NCBI GenBank assembly: GCA_021209875.1
Contig: JAGYVD010000008.1
Coordinates: forward strand, 496,001-560,000
Source of the DNA: Rosellinia necatrix
Lineage: Eukaryota > Ascomycota > Sordariomycetes > Xylariales > Xylariaceae
Reading direction: 5' to 3'
Length of the DNA stretch: 64,000 bases
Shown here piece after piece: positions 1 to 12,319 of the stretch (positions are counted from its first letter, which is position 1; each line of letters opens with the position of its first letter). Under the pieces are notes generated by a model. The model saw only the letters and a program-made list of their open reading frames with translations. It made no database searches and was not told where the DNA came from. Position numbers and translations under genes: made by a program.

Positions 1-749
1 AAGCTACCTGTATCATATATGTAGGTCTTCAAGGGCCAAGAGACGGCTCCTGTCATCGTGCGATTGATCCCATCTGGACCCTGCAGCCAAGTGTCGAGTT
101 ATGGCCTTCCCCCCCTATAATAGCATGTATTTGCCATGTCTTTTTTTTGGACGACTCCGTCACAATTGCAAGTATGAGAGGCAAACCCCACTGTATCAAG
201 AACGACACAAGTAAGCCTAGTGTACTTACATGGTGCCGTCGAGAGATTATACCTCTACGGCTCTACGAGCCTACCACGCTGCCAAATAAAATGATAAAAA
301 AACAGAAACAAAGTCATGCCAAAGCCATCCGGTTTTGGTTTAAATTAATGAATTTGTATTCTATATATTTTGATCGTATCGGCGTCCAATTTAGAATATC
401 GGAGTTAGTGTAGATTCCCGTCGTCTGAGGGAGCCGTGTACTTAGTAGAGTAGCCCATAAGCGATTAGAGGTTCTATACTAATCCCAATATAGCTAGATT
501 AATTCCACCACCTCGGATCCAACCTTGCTCTAATTGAGATTGTTGATTGTTCACTCCTGTATCTACAACATGCCAGCCAACATACCAGCCAACATAACAG
601 CCAACATAACAGCAATCTGCAACACGATTTACTTCGACCGTCCTTAAACTTCATACACAGTATCGAGTACCAGAACCGAAAGCCTAATAATAGCCGGCCC
701 ACACGCCCCTTAAACCCCCCGATACCCCGGCCCTTACGAGCCGGTCGCG
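1..749. other. Intergenic, upstream of MED17
   Basis: No gene is supported here. The only long open frame (147-413) is AT-rich, has no recognisable domain and no codon pattern. The last ~200 bases carry a short tandem tract (565-615, copies of a CCAGCCAACATA-like 12-mer). They should hold the promoter and 5' leader of the Mediator gene that starts at 750. Confidence 0.6.
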
Positions 750-2737
750 ATGGCGAACAACAGCCAGATGCCATTCTCGTTGCGCCCGTGGCCCATCGGC
801 GACAAGAAACCCCAGAATCTTGTCGATTTCATCTCGCGCGTCAACTCCCAGCCGGGTGGCTTCCGGGAGCTTGACGAGGCACAGCTGCGTCGGGATATCC
901 TGGGGAAACAACAAGACGCTCTCGACGACGACGCTTTCAACAGCTCTGAGGACGAAGATGACGAAGACGAAGAAGAATCCGAGGATGCAAAGGGCAAGAC
1001 TGCTATCGTCGCGCGCGAAGAGTTCATGCGAAACATTGAGTCAGTCTAGACACATCGCGTTCAGGAGGCGGACAAAGCACTGATCATATACCTTGCAGCT
1101 TCGCACACCAGTCCGCCATGCTAGCCCTCGATTCCATTTCCCTCCTGCTCTCGAAAGAAAACCCCGTCCAGGCCGGGACTACGCTATCGGTGGCCCTCCG
1201 CGATCTTGTAGGCATCGGGACTCTGGGCGCCTCCAAACTCAAGGAACCGAACGTCACAGAGGCCCAGGTACAGAACGACCTCTCCGTGGCCACCGGATGG
1301 CGGATCATGGGTATCAATAATATGGTGGACTCGGTTCTGGCTGCAGCCGAGCGCCTGGAGAAAGAGATCGAGCTTGAGACTAAATACTGGGCAGATGTGC
1401 TGGCTGTGAGCGACGATGGCTGGACGGTCTGCGCCCTCCCCCAAGAACCACACACCTTGGCTGTCCAATTCGGTTTTGCCGAGTCAGCGCCCGAGTTCAG
1501 GAAGGCTAGTATCGCGCCATTGATTCGAAACGATGACGGTACTATCAAATTGGGCGTTGGGAAGATTGGAGGGGGATCCCAGAGAATACGCGTCACAATC
1601 AAAAGGAATGGCATAATCACGGACCAGTCGCCGCTCCCCGGACGAATACCGGACGATGCACCTTTGAAGGATCGGGTTCGCGAGGCCAGGAATACCATCT
1701 TCCATCAGGAACTATGGTACGAATTAAATCGAGAAGCTCGTGTCCTACTCGCTCACGATGTCTACTATGATGGACCAGCCATCATCTGGAAGCAAACTAA
1801 AGAGACCGAATTCATTCTAACGCTGGAGGATCTCGATGAGGAGGATGGTCTAAACGTCAATTATTCAGAAGGCGCCCGCTCTTCAGTTGCGGCGTATTCG
1901 TTTCTACAATTCCTACTCTTCCAGAGCCATAGGCATAATTACCACAAACGAACTTCTCTGTCGCCCTTGGTACGGCAAGCCGATTCCACTGGTGCGACGT
2001 ACAATATCCTGCGCAGTCTCATCTCCCGTTTTGAGTATTTCAAGAACTCGACAGATTTCAGTAACCACCTCGAGAAGCTTGTTTATACACTACGACATGC
2101 CGGCATTTCAACATCTTCCTATACACCTCTCCCGCCCCCAAACCCGCTAGGATCCGGTGCAATCCAAGTTCGACACACCCCCACCTCCGAACTTGTCTGG
2201 GTCCAGCAACTTGTTTTCAATCTGGTATCTTTCTACACAATTACCATCACCCCAGACGTGCAGATCTGGTGCCAGAGCCGAGGTCTCGTTCGCCAGTTTA
2301 TCGGGACGTATTTCTTTATCAGCTTAAAAAACCCATTCAGTGATACCAAAGGCCAGCCGCCAAGCGCACTGGAGGTCCTGTACCCACCAGCAGATTACTG
2401 CCCCAGCGTGCAAGAAGCCGTAGACTACCTCTGCCAGGCGACCGTCCGGGTCCTGGCCCAGAGACTGGCCCAAGCAGCGGCCAAGCAGCTCCCGCACGAC
2501 GACGTCCAGTGGTCGGAGACCATCTCGGGCATCTGGATCAAGAGCAACAAGGGCAGGGACGCCAGCGTCAACATCGGGGTCGAGGCCGGCGAGATCATAC
2601 TCACCCTGAAGGCGAATTGGCTGGATGGGAGGACGGCCCGCTCCCGCGCCTGGACTTGGGGGCCGCACAGTTCGAATGCCGGAGGCGAGAGTATAGAGGG
2701 CGTCGTGCTGAAACTCATGAGGGGAGGCATGCAGTAG
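750..2737 (+). CDS. MED17: Mediator complex subunit 17 (Med17/Srb4)
   Basis: Head-module scaffold subunit of Mediator, which links activators to RNA polymerase II in the nucleus. Two exons, 750-1039 and 1099-2737, with a 59-bp intron (donor GTCAGT, acceptor TTGCAG) rejoin in phase and give 642 residues, the usual length of fungal Med17. Family landmarks: the N-terminal 'FSLRPWPIGDKKP' block, an acidic Asp/Glu stretch (about residues 65-85), 'SAMLALDSISLLLSK' right after the splice, 'LRDLVGIGTLGASKL', and the conserved core around 'LAVQFGFAESAPEF' and 'RNTIFHQELWYELNREAR'. The C-terminal third is less conserved but stays open to the stop. The ATG at 750 is the first in frame and gives the conserved N-terminus directly. 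Recognition is from memory of the family; confidence is high. Confidence 0.93.
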
Positions 2738-3397
2738 TTCGCCAGTAATGGCGATGAATTGGCCATTCGCGCGATAAGGCTGACCTCGTCTTCGCTACAC
2801 ATCTTTTGTCGAGTCAGCCAGGATGCTATGAATGGATTAAAAGCACATTTAAGGGGTAGTTGCATAGGTCTCATATACAGTATCTTCCCATCTGCTCCGC
2901 CACTATCAAGCCGATGCACTTGAACTGTGCAGTATTTGGTACATCCTAGGTATTCAAATCGCCCTTAAATAAAGCACCCAATACAATCAGAATATAGCCG
3001 TCCTCTAATCTATTCTACGCCTTCGCGTATTGCCATGGTCAACGGCCGTTTGCCCATTTTATAGATCCGTTTATGTGCTCCCTCACCTCTCCCCTCTCCC
3101 TCTCTCTTTTTATTCACCATTCCACACATACCCCCCAGCAAAGACATGCCAACCCCGAACTCTGACGAGCGAATAAAAACTAATTTCACATGATCGTTAG
3201 GGGCCATCCATTTTCCTAATTCTCTTCGCGGCCGTTACAGGACGCAGCTTAAGAGCCATAGGCCGATACAGAGCCGAGAGGGGGGTTTCAGATGAGTGTG
3301 AGTGCATATTGAAGTGTCACCGCTGGGTCAAATATATCCATGACAGCCACGATTTTTTTTATCAATTTTCTAACGGCCCCTAATTCATATCCAGATA
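2738..3397. other. Intergenic
   Basis: 3' flank of MED17, then spacer. A CT-rich tract lies near 3080-3115. No gene is visible. The shorter open frames on both strands lack domains and mostly start at non-ATG codons. Confidence 0.6.
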
Positions 3398-5133
3398 TTG
3401 TGGCAGACTACGAACAGCCGAACCATTTTTGAAACAATTCCCAACGTTATTTCCACGCGCCAACTCACATTCCTGTCTTATTGGCTATTCTTGATCTGGA
3501 GTCTTTTCCCCGCTGGGAGGACAGGCGATACTCCAGTTTATGTATATACGCGAAGAAGAATCAATCCCCGTGCCGTTAACGGTACGGTATATTGACGTAG
3601 GTCCTATCGGTGTGGCTTTTCACATGGCCCAATATCCCCGAATTTTCTCGCCTGTAGAAGACGGCTCTAAAACCACTTGCATCGTGTCTCCAGCGTTTCT
3701 CACCGATGAAGAAACCTGGATCTCTTGCATCTCGGCCTTGTTTCTACAGCCACTATCGGTAAAAGCAAGTGGCTTCGATACCTGGGGAAATCTAAAGATA
3801 CCCTTTATTGAGGACCTAGATGCTACGCGAATTGAACGCGACGGTTGGATATCATACGAACCCAGTATTCCCCAGCGCAACCCAGATGCCTATACCTCAC
3901 TGCTAGGCATAACCTTCTTTGATATGGAGCCCAGGGGCGAAGTCCAATTCGGTCCCGAGACATCTTATTCGGTGGTTGATTGTTCTCTCGTGGTATCATA
4001 TCCCATCGACTACCCCCACGACGAGACCATATGTGGCCAAACAAACGAGTTCCGAACAAACGTAACGATTACTGGCAGCCATGAAATACTGGATGAGAAT
4101 TGGCCTGGAGATCGTGGTTATGCATATCTGAGTATGGGCGGGAAAGACTGTCGCGAACAGCATGCTAAAGACGAAATTTATTCAGAACGACATCTTCGCT
4201 TATCTCAAACCCTATACGAAGAGCAAGGAGGCATTGGTGAATTTCATTGTGTGCGCCAAGAAACAATCTGCTCCATTCGTCGAAGTTCTGTCGAGACGCA
4301 GGTCGAGTGTAACTCGGGTGTTTGCGTTGTGGCCAAGATGCGACGGTCTCGGGAAGATCAGCGTCGTCCAAGTCTCACCTCTTTCGATATTTTTTGGCGA
4401 AATTCTGGTCGACGGTATGTTCAAAAATGTCGATAATCACTACGATTCCTCACCTAATGCTGCTCTTCGCTTCCTTAACGATAGCAGCGCCTTACCATAT
4501 CCCAAACTTAGAAATGCATTTACGGGCTATTTCAGCATAAGCCATTACACCCCCGGATATTTTATCACGTAGGCTGGCGATACTACTCAACACATACGAG
4601 GGTTTATTCCTACTTGATGGTGAGAGTACCAATGATTTTAGCCAACTTGACTCACATCAATGGGGAAAAGACCATCCGTCCACTACGACCCTACGGGATC
4701 GAGACGTCTGTGTTGATGGCTCATCCGAATACAACTCCGAAATATTTTATATAATGATCTGCTGTCCAACAGCGGTCTTTGGGACCGATTTAGTCCACAC
4801 GAGGTTGTGGCAGCTTCTGCGAACGGTATTTGGACCCATCATCAGAGCCGATACAGAATAGATATTGCCTGGGCTATCACGCTCTTTGTGTCCTCGATCG
4901 TTCTAGTAGCCCGCGGCGCCGTTGGCATGATCTCAGGATATTCGGCGCGGATCCCTAGCGTGTTTGATCCCGTGATGGGCCTCACGTACGATAATCCTAG
5001 CTTCAGCTCACCCCTTGCTGATATCACTTTAGACGCTACCGAGAGGGCGAGATTGTTAGGAAGTGTCAAAGTATACCTAGGAGCCGGTGTAAAGGAAGAT
5101 GTGGGTAGAGAGAGTAGTAACGAGGGAACGTGA
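3398..5133 (+). pseudogene. Decayed two-TM fungal membrane glycoprotein gene
   Basis: Successive fragments of one protein lie in different frames. A hydrophobic segment ('FLSYWLFLIWSLF', near 3465-3515) is in frame 2. A lumenal region (about 3550-4420, 'RYIDVGPIGVAFHM', 'KIPFIEDLD', 'FGPETSYSVVDCSL') is in frame 3. A short piece ending 'LRNAFTGYFSI' is in frame 1, and 'LLNTYEGLFLLDGES' (near 4585-4630) in frame 2. The C-terminal transmembrane segment and tail ('AWAITLFVSSIVLVARG', 'LTYDNPS', 'ATERARLLGSVKVYLG', to 5133) are in frame 1. This order matches a widespread uncharacterised Pezizomycotina family with one TM at each end and a C-terminal 'TYDNP...ARLL..V.V.LG' motif. The first fragment has no ATG. 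At least three frame changes without splice sites argue for a pseudogene, but unusual introns or assembly errors are not excluded. Function of the family is unknown. Confidence 0.72.
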
Positions 5134-6497
5134 TAAATCTAGGGTAAAGGATCCAAAGCTGTATAGGTTTGTGGACGGCGATGGTGGGATCGCTAATTGG
5201 TCGTGACATGATTAGACTGAACGCATGGCATAAAGCGATATTCCATATCTGGTATTCAAAATCAAAATAGCATTCATAATTTGTCGAACCGGTAAGCTCT
5301 TGCCCGCGGAGAGTGCATTCATCTATCTCCGGGCATCGGGCTACATATTTTTCCTGCCGATGGTCATCGTGTCGTGTTGAGTATTGGTACCCTACACGAC
5401 AGCAATGTCTTTCGAAGCTTGGAGTGAATTCCAGGACATATTCTATTCAATCCCGTCCTTTAGACCTGATATAGTCAATGTCCTTTACTCCAAGGGAGAA
5501 AATATCATTGAGAGTCTCGATATCTTGACAAATGGAACAGCTAGTGAATAAGATGTAGAAACGCGGGTGAGATTTCAATAACAGCTCATTTAGATCACCT
5601 TCGTCGTCCAGCAAGCTCACAATAAAGTAAAGGCCCCTCTCCCATGGCCAGCAGCGACCACAACCGGACGCTACATGGAATAATGGTTGACAATGGCTTT
5701 CAACCCATCATTCCATATTCTCCCCGGTCAAGTAGAAAGAGGCATCGATAGAAAGACAATAGGCAAAACAACAAAGAACACCAAAGCGATAATACGGAAC
5801 AGCACATGAACGACGAACCCCCAAAATAAACAAATAATATGTAAAAGCTCCCATATCATCCCCCCAAGCCCATCTCCCTTCTCCAGCAAGCGTCACCGTC
5901 ACAATCAAATTCAAAAGCCGTCTGTTCAACCGTCCACCCGTCCGTCCGTCCGTCCGATCGTACGCCAACGCCAGACTCCCTCCCCCTCCATCCAACCCCT
6001 TCCGAAAACCACAGCCCAAAAAGAAAAAAAGAAAAAAAAAAGAGATAGACAGGCAGACAGACGAACAAAGACAAACAGACAGACAGACAGACAGAAAAAT
6101 GCCCAACCGCAACACCAACACCAACACCAACACCCAAGAGGCGGGGACTCCTCGAGGCGACGATAGCACCCGACTTAGATCCCCCCTCCCACGGCGCCTA
6201 CGACCTGCTGCTCAGCATAGCAGCCGTCCTCAACGCAAGCCAGAGCACGTCCGCAGCGGCGGGCGGCGCGTGCCATCCCTCCCCCCATCTCTCCAAGCCA
6301 CCACCACCACCAGCAACCACCACCCCCAACACCAGCACCGTAACCACCAACATAACAAAACAACAACCACCACCCGCACCCACACCCCCTCCCCCTTCCC
6401 CTCCTCCTCACCAACGAAAGCCCTAGCAGCGCCATGCCGCGAAGCAGACCGCGACGCGGCTCTCGCGCGCCCGCTATTCGCGCGCCTGGAGCGGGGC

Positions 6498-6566
6498 CGT
6501 CTCCTCCTCCTCCTCCTCTTCTTCTTCTTCTTCTTTCTTCTTTCTTCTTTCTTCTTTCTTCTTCTT
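6498..6566. repeat. CTC/CTT/CTTT pyrimidine microsatellite
   Basis: Consecutive CTC, then CTT, then CTTT units on the + strand form an uninterrupted polypyrimidine tract next to a GC-rich block. It has no coding logic. Confidence 0.85.
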
Positions 6567-7448
6567 ACCCCTCGGTCCCGGCGCCGTGTCCGCGGCCAAC
6601 GGGCCCGCGCCGCCTCCCCTCGCCGCGGCGGCGCGGCGCGGTGCAGTGCGGTGCAGTGCGAGCGGCGCGAGGCGCGTCTCGGGCGGTTTGTGCGTCGCCG
6701 GCCTCGCCCGCAACAATCATAACAATCATAACAATCATAGCAACAATAACAACAACGACGACGACAACGACGACGGCAAGATCCCGAGGTCGAATTGTTT
6801 TATCGTGTCTCTTGATGATTGATTGATTGGTTGGTTGGTTGGTTGGTTGGCTGGTTGATTGATCGATTGATTAACCGTGGTTATTATCGAGGTAAAGGAC
6901 GTACGTGCGTGCGTACGTACGTACGTATGACTGACTTAAGTAACCGCATATAAATGCGTATATACATATGTATATGTATTGCTAAGTTTTCCGGTGTCGG
7001 GGGTAGGGTAGGGTAGGGTAAGACCGTCTTAAGTGTGATGATACCAATGACTGACTACCTTTAATTAACTACCATAGAAGCCAAACCAATAAACTATACC
7101 TTATGTTTTCGATCTCTAAAATATCAGGTAGTCTTAGTTAACTCAACCGTATTTCAAACATGTAACGTGTACCCCCTCCAAAAAAAAAAAAAAAAAAAAA
7201 TTTCGGTGCAACGACGTTGTATTTTGAAAAGTCGATTCTGGGGAGGACGTGTGAGGAGTAATTCAGGCTCGGAAATGTATTGCGGTCTTCACTCACTTCA
7301 AGGGTTTTTGTGAAACAGCAGAGGCTAATAAAACAAAGAAGAAAAAATCATTAGTATTCAGTAAAATAGTTGATTCATCGAGTCATCAGTCATTAATGCT
7401 CATCGCTCGCTGTCTAGATACTTTCTCCGAATTTGCCCATCCGGTGAC

Positions 7449-7484
<36 letters not shown>
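7449..7484. repeat. (CATA)n followed by (AT)n
   Basis: A short CATA tetranucleotide run passes directly into an AT dinucleotide run, in the 3' flank of the minus-strand gene that ends at 7818. Confidence 0.9.
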
Positions 7485-7817
7485 GTAAATATCTTTCATC
7501 ATCTTCTTCACATCACCCTACCCCGAATTTCGAGACAGGAGCCATATACCCATAGTCCAATCCAAGTCATAGAACAGAGAGAAAAAAAAAAAAGATATGT
7601 GAGGGACAAATTCCTTAAAACCAACTTATGACGCGGTCGCGCAAATTAGTGTAGATCATTCATTCGCTCCATAGTTCGTACCCTCCCATGGTATGCCTCG
7701 TTCGTAAAAAAATAAATCTCAATACCCTCCGTCTAGGTGCAGTGGCCTCAAGAAACACTATTCTGGCTTATATAACCTAACGATATTCGAACACAAGTAA
7801 GGTAACTGTAACTGGTC

Positions 7818-9468
7818 CTAGCGCAAATAACGAGATGAGTCGAATACAACTTCGCGCTCCACGATGCGTTCATCATCATGCCTATGGTGATTTCGTCGGC
7901 TGAACATATGATGATCATGCTCTTCATACTCGCGGGCCCGGCGTCTTCGACGACGAATTTCATCCGTCACGTCGACAAGCTCAAGTACATCCTCCTATTC
8001 AATTGTTAGTCCTTCCCCTACCGTCGTCAACCGGTTTCATGTCAAGATTGAGAACTCACATAGCGGAGATATTGCATGATGTAGAAGAAATACTCGGTTT
8101 CCTCATACTCGTACCCTAGGCGTTCGATAGCCTCACGATTCACAAGATCCTTGGTCATCTCTGTCCACATGCCCTCACGTTTTCTAGAGCGGCGCTCGCC
8201 ATGAATTGAAATGCGGCGGTCCCGCACCTCCTCGATTTCTAATTCGCGATCGTGATGCTTTGAGTCATATATCTGCACGCTTAGCCGATCGCGAGATGTG
8301 TCCGGGCCCGGCTCGGATGGTGCCTGCGAGGGAGAATCCTCCCGATCGGGGATGAACTTAGAACGCCGAACACCGTTGTAACGCTGCCATGTTACCTCGG
8401 CACCGCCACCACCTACACCGTCCATCTTCACGCGCTCAGTTCCCGGAGGAACGTCAATAATGGTCCAGTCCTTGGTGGCGCCATGCTTGGCTTCTCCCAT
8501 ACGTCCTCGGGCGTCGATTTTGCTGGTGATATACTCGGCTTCCTCGTCCCACTCTGGCCGTGGGGCCGCGGAATGAGCACGACGCCTTGGTGTGTCTGAA
8601 ACCTTGAGCTTATCACGATTTCGTACGATAATCAAATCGTCATCGTCGTACGAAGGCCGAGCTTGCGGGCGGGGCCGCTCACGAGGGCGGGACCGGGATC
8701 GAGTACGTTGACGAATATCGATATCAGTCTCATGACGAGAAATGTCAATATCAATATCAGTCTCGTGTTCCCGCGCTCGGGAGCGCGCGCGGGACGGTGC
8801 GCGGGACGGCGCGCGTCGTGGCTGTGGGGGAGGAGTTGGCGGTTTAGCTCGCACAACGCCTATGCTATGTATTAGCGAAAGATACACTCAACGGCGCGTA
8901 GGGGGCGGAACTTGCCATGGTCAATATCTCGATAGTGGGTGATCACCTCTCGTTCAATCGTGGGCCCGCGAATAACGGGAGCCTGCTGTGGTGGGGGAGA
9001 AGGCGAAGGACTCGGCGATGGAGCTCGCTCTTTTCGTTTCTCATGCTCGATATGAAGATGAAACATTTCCCGGTCCCGCTCCCGCTCCGGCGTTGGTGAT
9101 CGCTCTCGTTGTCGGCGCTCAACACGCTCGACGACCTGGATGCGAGAAGCTGGCGGGGAGGGTGAACGCGCGAACCGAACGGGCCGCCGTTCGGGTAGAG
9201 GCGAAGGTGCCCTGTCGCGCTCACGGTCTACAAAACGCTCTAGGTAACGAACTTGAGGGCTTGGACTGCGAGGTCGTCGTCTGTCGACAGTCTCGACTTC
9301 CCGCGAACGGAGCACTAGAGGCCCGGCCTCCGTCCGTCGAACATCCTCACGAAGAAAGGCAGGTGTCCGGTCTACGACGCTACGATCATCTTCGTACTCG
9401 CGCACAGGTGCTCTCCGGTGACCGTAGTCCCAGTCACCGACGTCGCTGCGGCTGCTCCTGTAAGCCAT
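7818..9468 (-). CDS. Arg/Glu-rich DUF8035-type fungal protein
   Basis: Three exons on the minus strand: 9468-8916, 8859-8060 and 7994-7818, giving 509 residues. Intron 1 (8860-8915) opens with GCAAGT and ends CATAG, so it is a GC-AG intron; only this choice keeps 'DIDH-GVVRAKPP' in frame. Intron 2 (7995-8059) is GTGAGT...TAG with a GACTAAC branch site. The N-terminal half is RS/RE-like low complexity (many RxxSPxP, 'RERSPTPERERD'). Residues around 210-225 hold a repeated 'HETDIDI' unit. The C-terminal part is ordered and conserved among filamentous fungi: 'DWTIIDVPPGTERVKMDG', 'EITWQRY'-like, 'MWTEMTKDLVNREAIE', 'YEETEYFFYIMQYLRY', 'EDVLELVDVTDEIR'. I recognise the family, which databases name only by a DUF. 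Its role is unknown; the RS-like composition hints at a nuclear or RNA-linked job, which is inference. Confidence 0.85.
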
Positions 9469-10561
9469 GACACAAGGTGTAGGCCGAGTCGGTCTCTTTC
9501 TCCTCTCTTCCGACTATAGGACGAATAATAAAGACGATGAGAAGAATGAAGCTAAAGATGGCGTGCACAAGTGACAAGTGAGCGTTGCCGATGCTGTACT
9601 GTGTCGATGATCGGCGATTTCTCGCGGCGGGATTGGTATGGTATGGTATGGTATGGATGTGGTATGGTAATAAGGAGAAGATGTAAGAAAAGCAGGGAGA
9701 GGAAGAGAAGAAAAGTGAGAGTGGGCACCGAGCTGAGGGGAAGTTATGGAAGTTGGAACGATGACGCTAGTTACTGCACTGGTGCGCACGCAGTACCGCC
9801 TGTGGTCCTGGTCGGTCGCCCTGGTAGCGCTCGATATGCCGTGTCTCCGTGTCGAGTGTTTCGTCCTTCGTTCTCTGGGCTTCTCCGGGGAGGTAGGCAG
9901 AGATAACGAGGAGACAACGAGGAGACAACGAGGAGACTACGAGGAGACTAGAAGCGTTTACAGCAGGAGAACTATATCTATGCAGTTGCTTCCATCCGCG
10001 GGCGAACCAGAAGGTTCAAGCAGTCAGGTACATACGCACAAGTCGGTAGGACGGAGGGGTTAGGCCAGGGTCAAGTGGACGCTGGACGAGATTAAAATGG
10101 GATGCATGATGGGCTTGTGTCAAGTCAATTGCCCACCAGGCAAGAACGCTGACGGGCACTAGATATGTACATCGACTCCTAGTGAGAAACCAACGTCGTC
10201 ATCCCACATGTCCTGAAAGCCTGATACGCGCACAAAAAGGGGACGCTAGGCCTAATAATGCTTCCGCATGAGGTGCCGTTGCCGCCGCATCATGGGTATC
10301 ATAGGGTGCAGCTCACTGGAGGTGGGGTTTCCTGACCTATGAGGGCGTGCTGTGATGTTCATGGAGGGGTAGGTACTTCGGAGCTTGGTTGGTTGGGTCG
10401 GCTCTCCCCAAGTACAATGCACATGTACCCTTTGGTATGCGTGGTTAGGTTAGGTATGTCTACAGGTACAGTATCTGCCCAGGCACCGCCGTACCTACCT
10501 AAGTCGGTAGGTTGTGTATCTTCCCACACCTCCACACTACTACCACCCACTACAGTGGGTA
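9469..10561. other. Intergenic, upstream of the DUF8035-type gene
   Basis: Holds the promoter side of the minus-strand gene starting at 9468. Visible items are a GGTAT run (9635-9665), a GAGGAGACAAC tandem (9905-9950) and, at 10549-10560, the hairpin-capable CCCACTACAGTGGG segment that borders the AT island. No gene is supported. Confidence 0.55.
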
Positions 10562-11240
10562 AAATTAATTGACGATCAGATTCCGTTTTTACACCTAAAA
10601 TCACCTAAACTCACCTTTTTAACTGTTAAATTTCTATAAATATTTATATTAAAATAAAAAATAAAAATTATATTTAGATTTTTATTAATAAAATCTTTAA
10701 AGTAGTAGTTTTAAAATTTTTTTAGATTTTTAAAGTATAGTTTTTATTAGTTAAAAATAGTACATTAAAATACTTAATACTAGAAAACTTTAATAATTTT
10801 TTTATGTTTAAAAAATCAGAAAAATAAACAGCCTTTAAATTTAAATTAATTATTTATAAAGCTATTATATATAAAAACTATAAAAATTAAATAAATTTAT
10901 TTTTAGCTTTTTAATTTTAAATTTTTAAAAAAAATTTAAAAATATATATTTAAAATAAAAATAATTATTTAAAAATATATTAATATTTTTTATTTTTTAA
11001 TAATTATTTTTAAAATATTTAATATTATTTTAAGCTAATTTTAATTTTTATTAATTTTTATACATATAAAAACATTTATATATAATTAATTTAAAATATA
11101 GCATGAAATTTTTAAATTAAAACTTTAAATATAAAATTCTTTTTATTTATAATAATATATAAAAACTTAAAATTTAAATCTATAATAATATAGTTTTAGT
11201 TTTTTATACCTATTAAATTAGATTTTTAATTAATATCTGT
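10562..11240. other. AT-only island, probable RIP-mutated relic
   Basis: Almost every base is A or T over about 680 bp, while both flanks have ordinary composition with sharp edges. TpA is very frequent and the few G/C bases are isolated. That is the composition left when repeat-induced point mutation (C to T in duplicated DNA, known in Pezizomycotina) has acted for a long time on a repeat. The 8-mer TGACGATC at 10570-10577 recurs inverted at 11272-11279, close to the two borders, which may be the remains of terminal inverted repeats. No open frame or domain survives, so the element type cannot be named. Confidence 0.7.
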
Positions 11241-11279
11241 TTTTTGCAGAAGTACCTTTTAGTACCCACCCGATCGTCA

Positions 11280-12270
11280 TTTTTGTGGACCGACTGTACA
11301 TCCCTCCTAGCCAGTGTCGTGAGGATCCCAGCCAGATTCCTACAAGTAGAGCCCTCAGATATTCTGCCTTCACCCAGCCCAGCCCACTTCTTGCCGAATT
11401 GTCAAAGGTTGATACACTGCCTACGCCTTCATACACAACACAGCAAACGGCACACAGCACACTGTATGGAGAAGCACTGCTGCTGTCCCTTAACTGACTG
11501 TAGGTAGAGGAAGGGAGGGGGCGTTATGTAGGCAGGTTGGATACCTACCCAGTTCAGTCACCAATCCAATTCAGTCACCATTAGGCAGCGGCCACGAACA
11601 CGATGCGAAAAAAAGGGCATCTTTGCATGATGGCTCTGCCTCCCCTCCACCATTTGACATTTCCAGCATCCAGACGAGCGCGCAGTCAACGCAGATGGTT
11701 CCGATGATTATCGATGCGTCACGAGCGGCAGGCTGTCTCACCAGCCGTCAAACACGTTGAAGACGTTCGCCGGGAACCCGTGGACCCCGCAGCTTGCTCA
11801 TCAGCCAACACCCAACCCGCTTGGGGCTGAGCCATGTCAGGTTGGGTTGTCTCGTGGGTCCTCCTTTGTCATTCCCTCGTGTGTAGTTGGCTAGGCTGGT
11901 CCGTTAGGGGCCGGGTTTTGGCCAGGTTGGGCGTTGGACCCGTCGGGCAACCCGCACGAAGAACAATAGTGCGACTAGTACAACTATACGGGCTCACAGG
12001 CACGCACGCAACACAGGCACGCAGCTATTCTCCATATCTACCCAGCTCAGCCTGCCTACTTAACCCATGTAGGTGTCGAGGCATATGCTGTATAGTGCTG
12101 TATATGTTGTATGCAGGCTGTGTATCGCATCTAAGCCGAGATCTTTGCAACAGGCGGTGTGCGCGCGACCTCCAACATCCTTATTCCACATAGACAACCG
12201 TGAAGATGTTCAGCTACTCAATATTCTCTACACTCCAACCCCAATAGATAAACGAAATACATCATGCACA

Positions 12271-12319
<49 letters not shown>

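Larger units (their letters stand above)
5134..7817. other. Gene-free, low-complexity region
   Basis: About 2.7 kb without a credible gene. 5134-5700 is ordinary sequence. 5850-6900 is a dense patch of simple sequence: CAGACAGA and CCGTCCGT units, CAACAC/ACCACC repeats, CTT/TTC repeats, a GC-rich block (6570-6710), ACAATCATA units and GATTGATTGGTTGG units, then TACG/ACGT runs (6900-6925) and a four-copy GGGTA run near 7000-7020. 7180-7200 is a poly-A run. Open frames here on both strands only follow the repeat composition. Confidence 0.6.

Noticed and set aside
6099..6722. 207-codon open frame on the + strand and overlapping frames on both strands
   Set aside because: Composed of CAC/ACC, CTC and CTT repeats; all six frames are open only because of repeat composition, and no domain or codon bias is visible.
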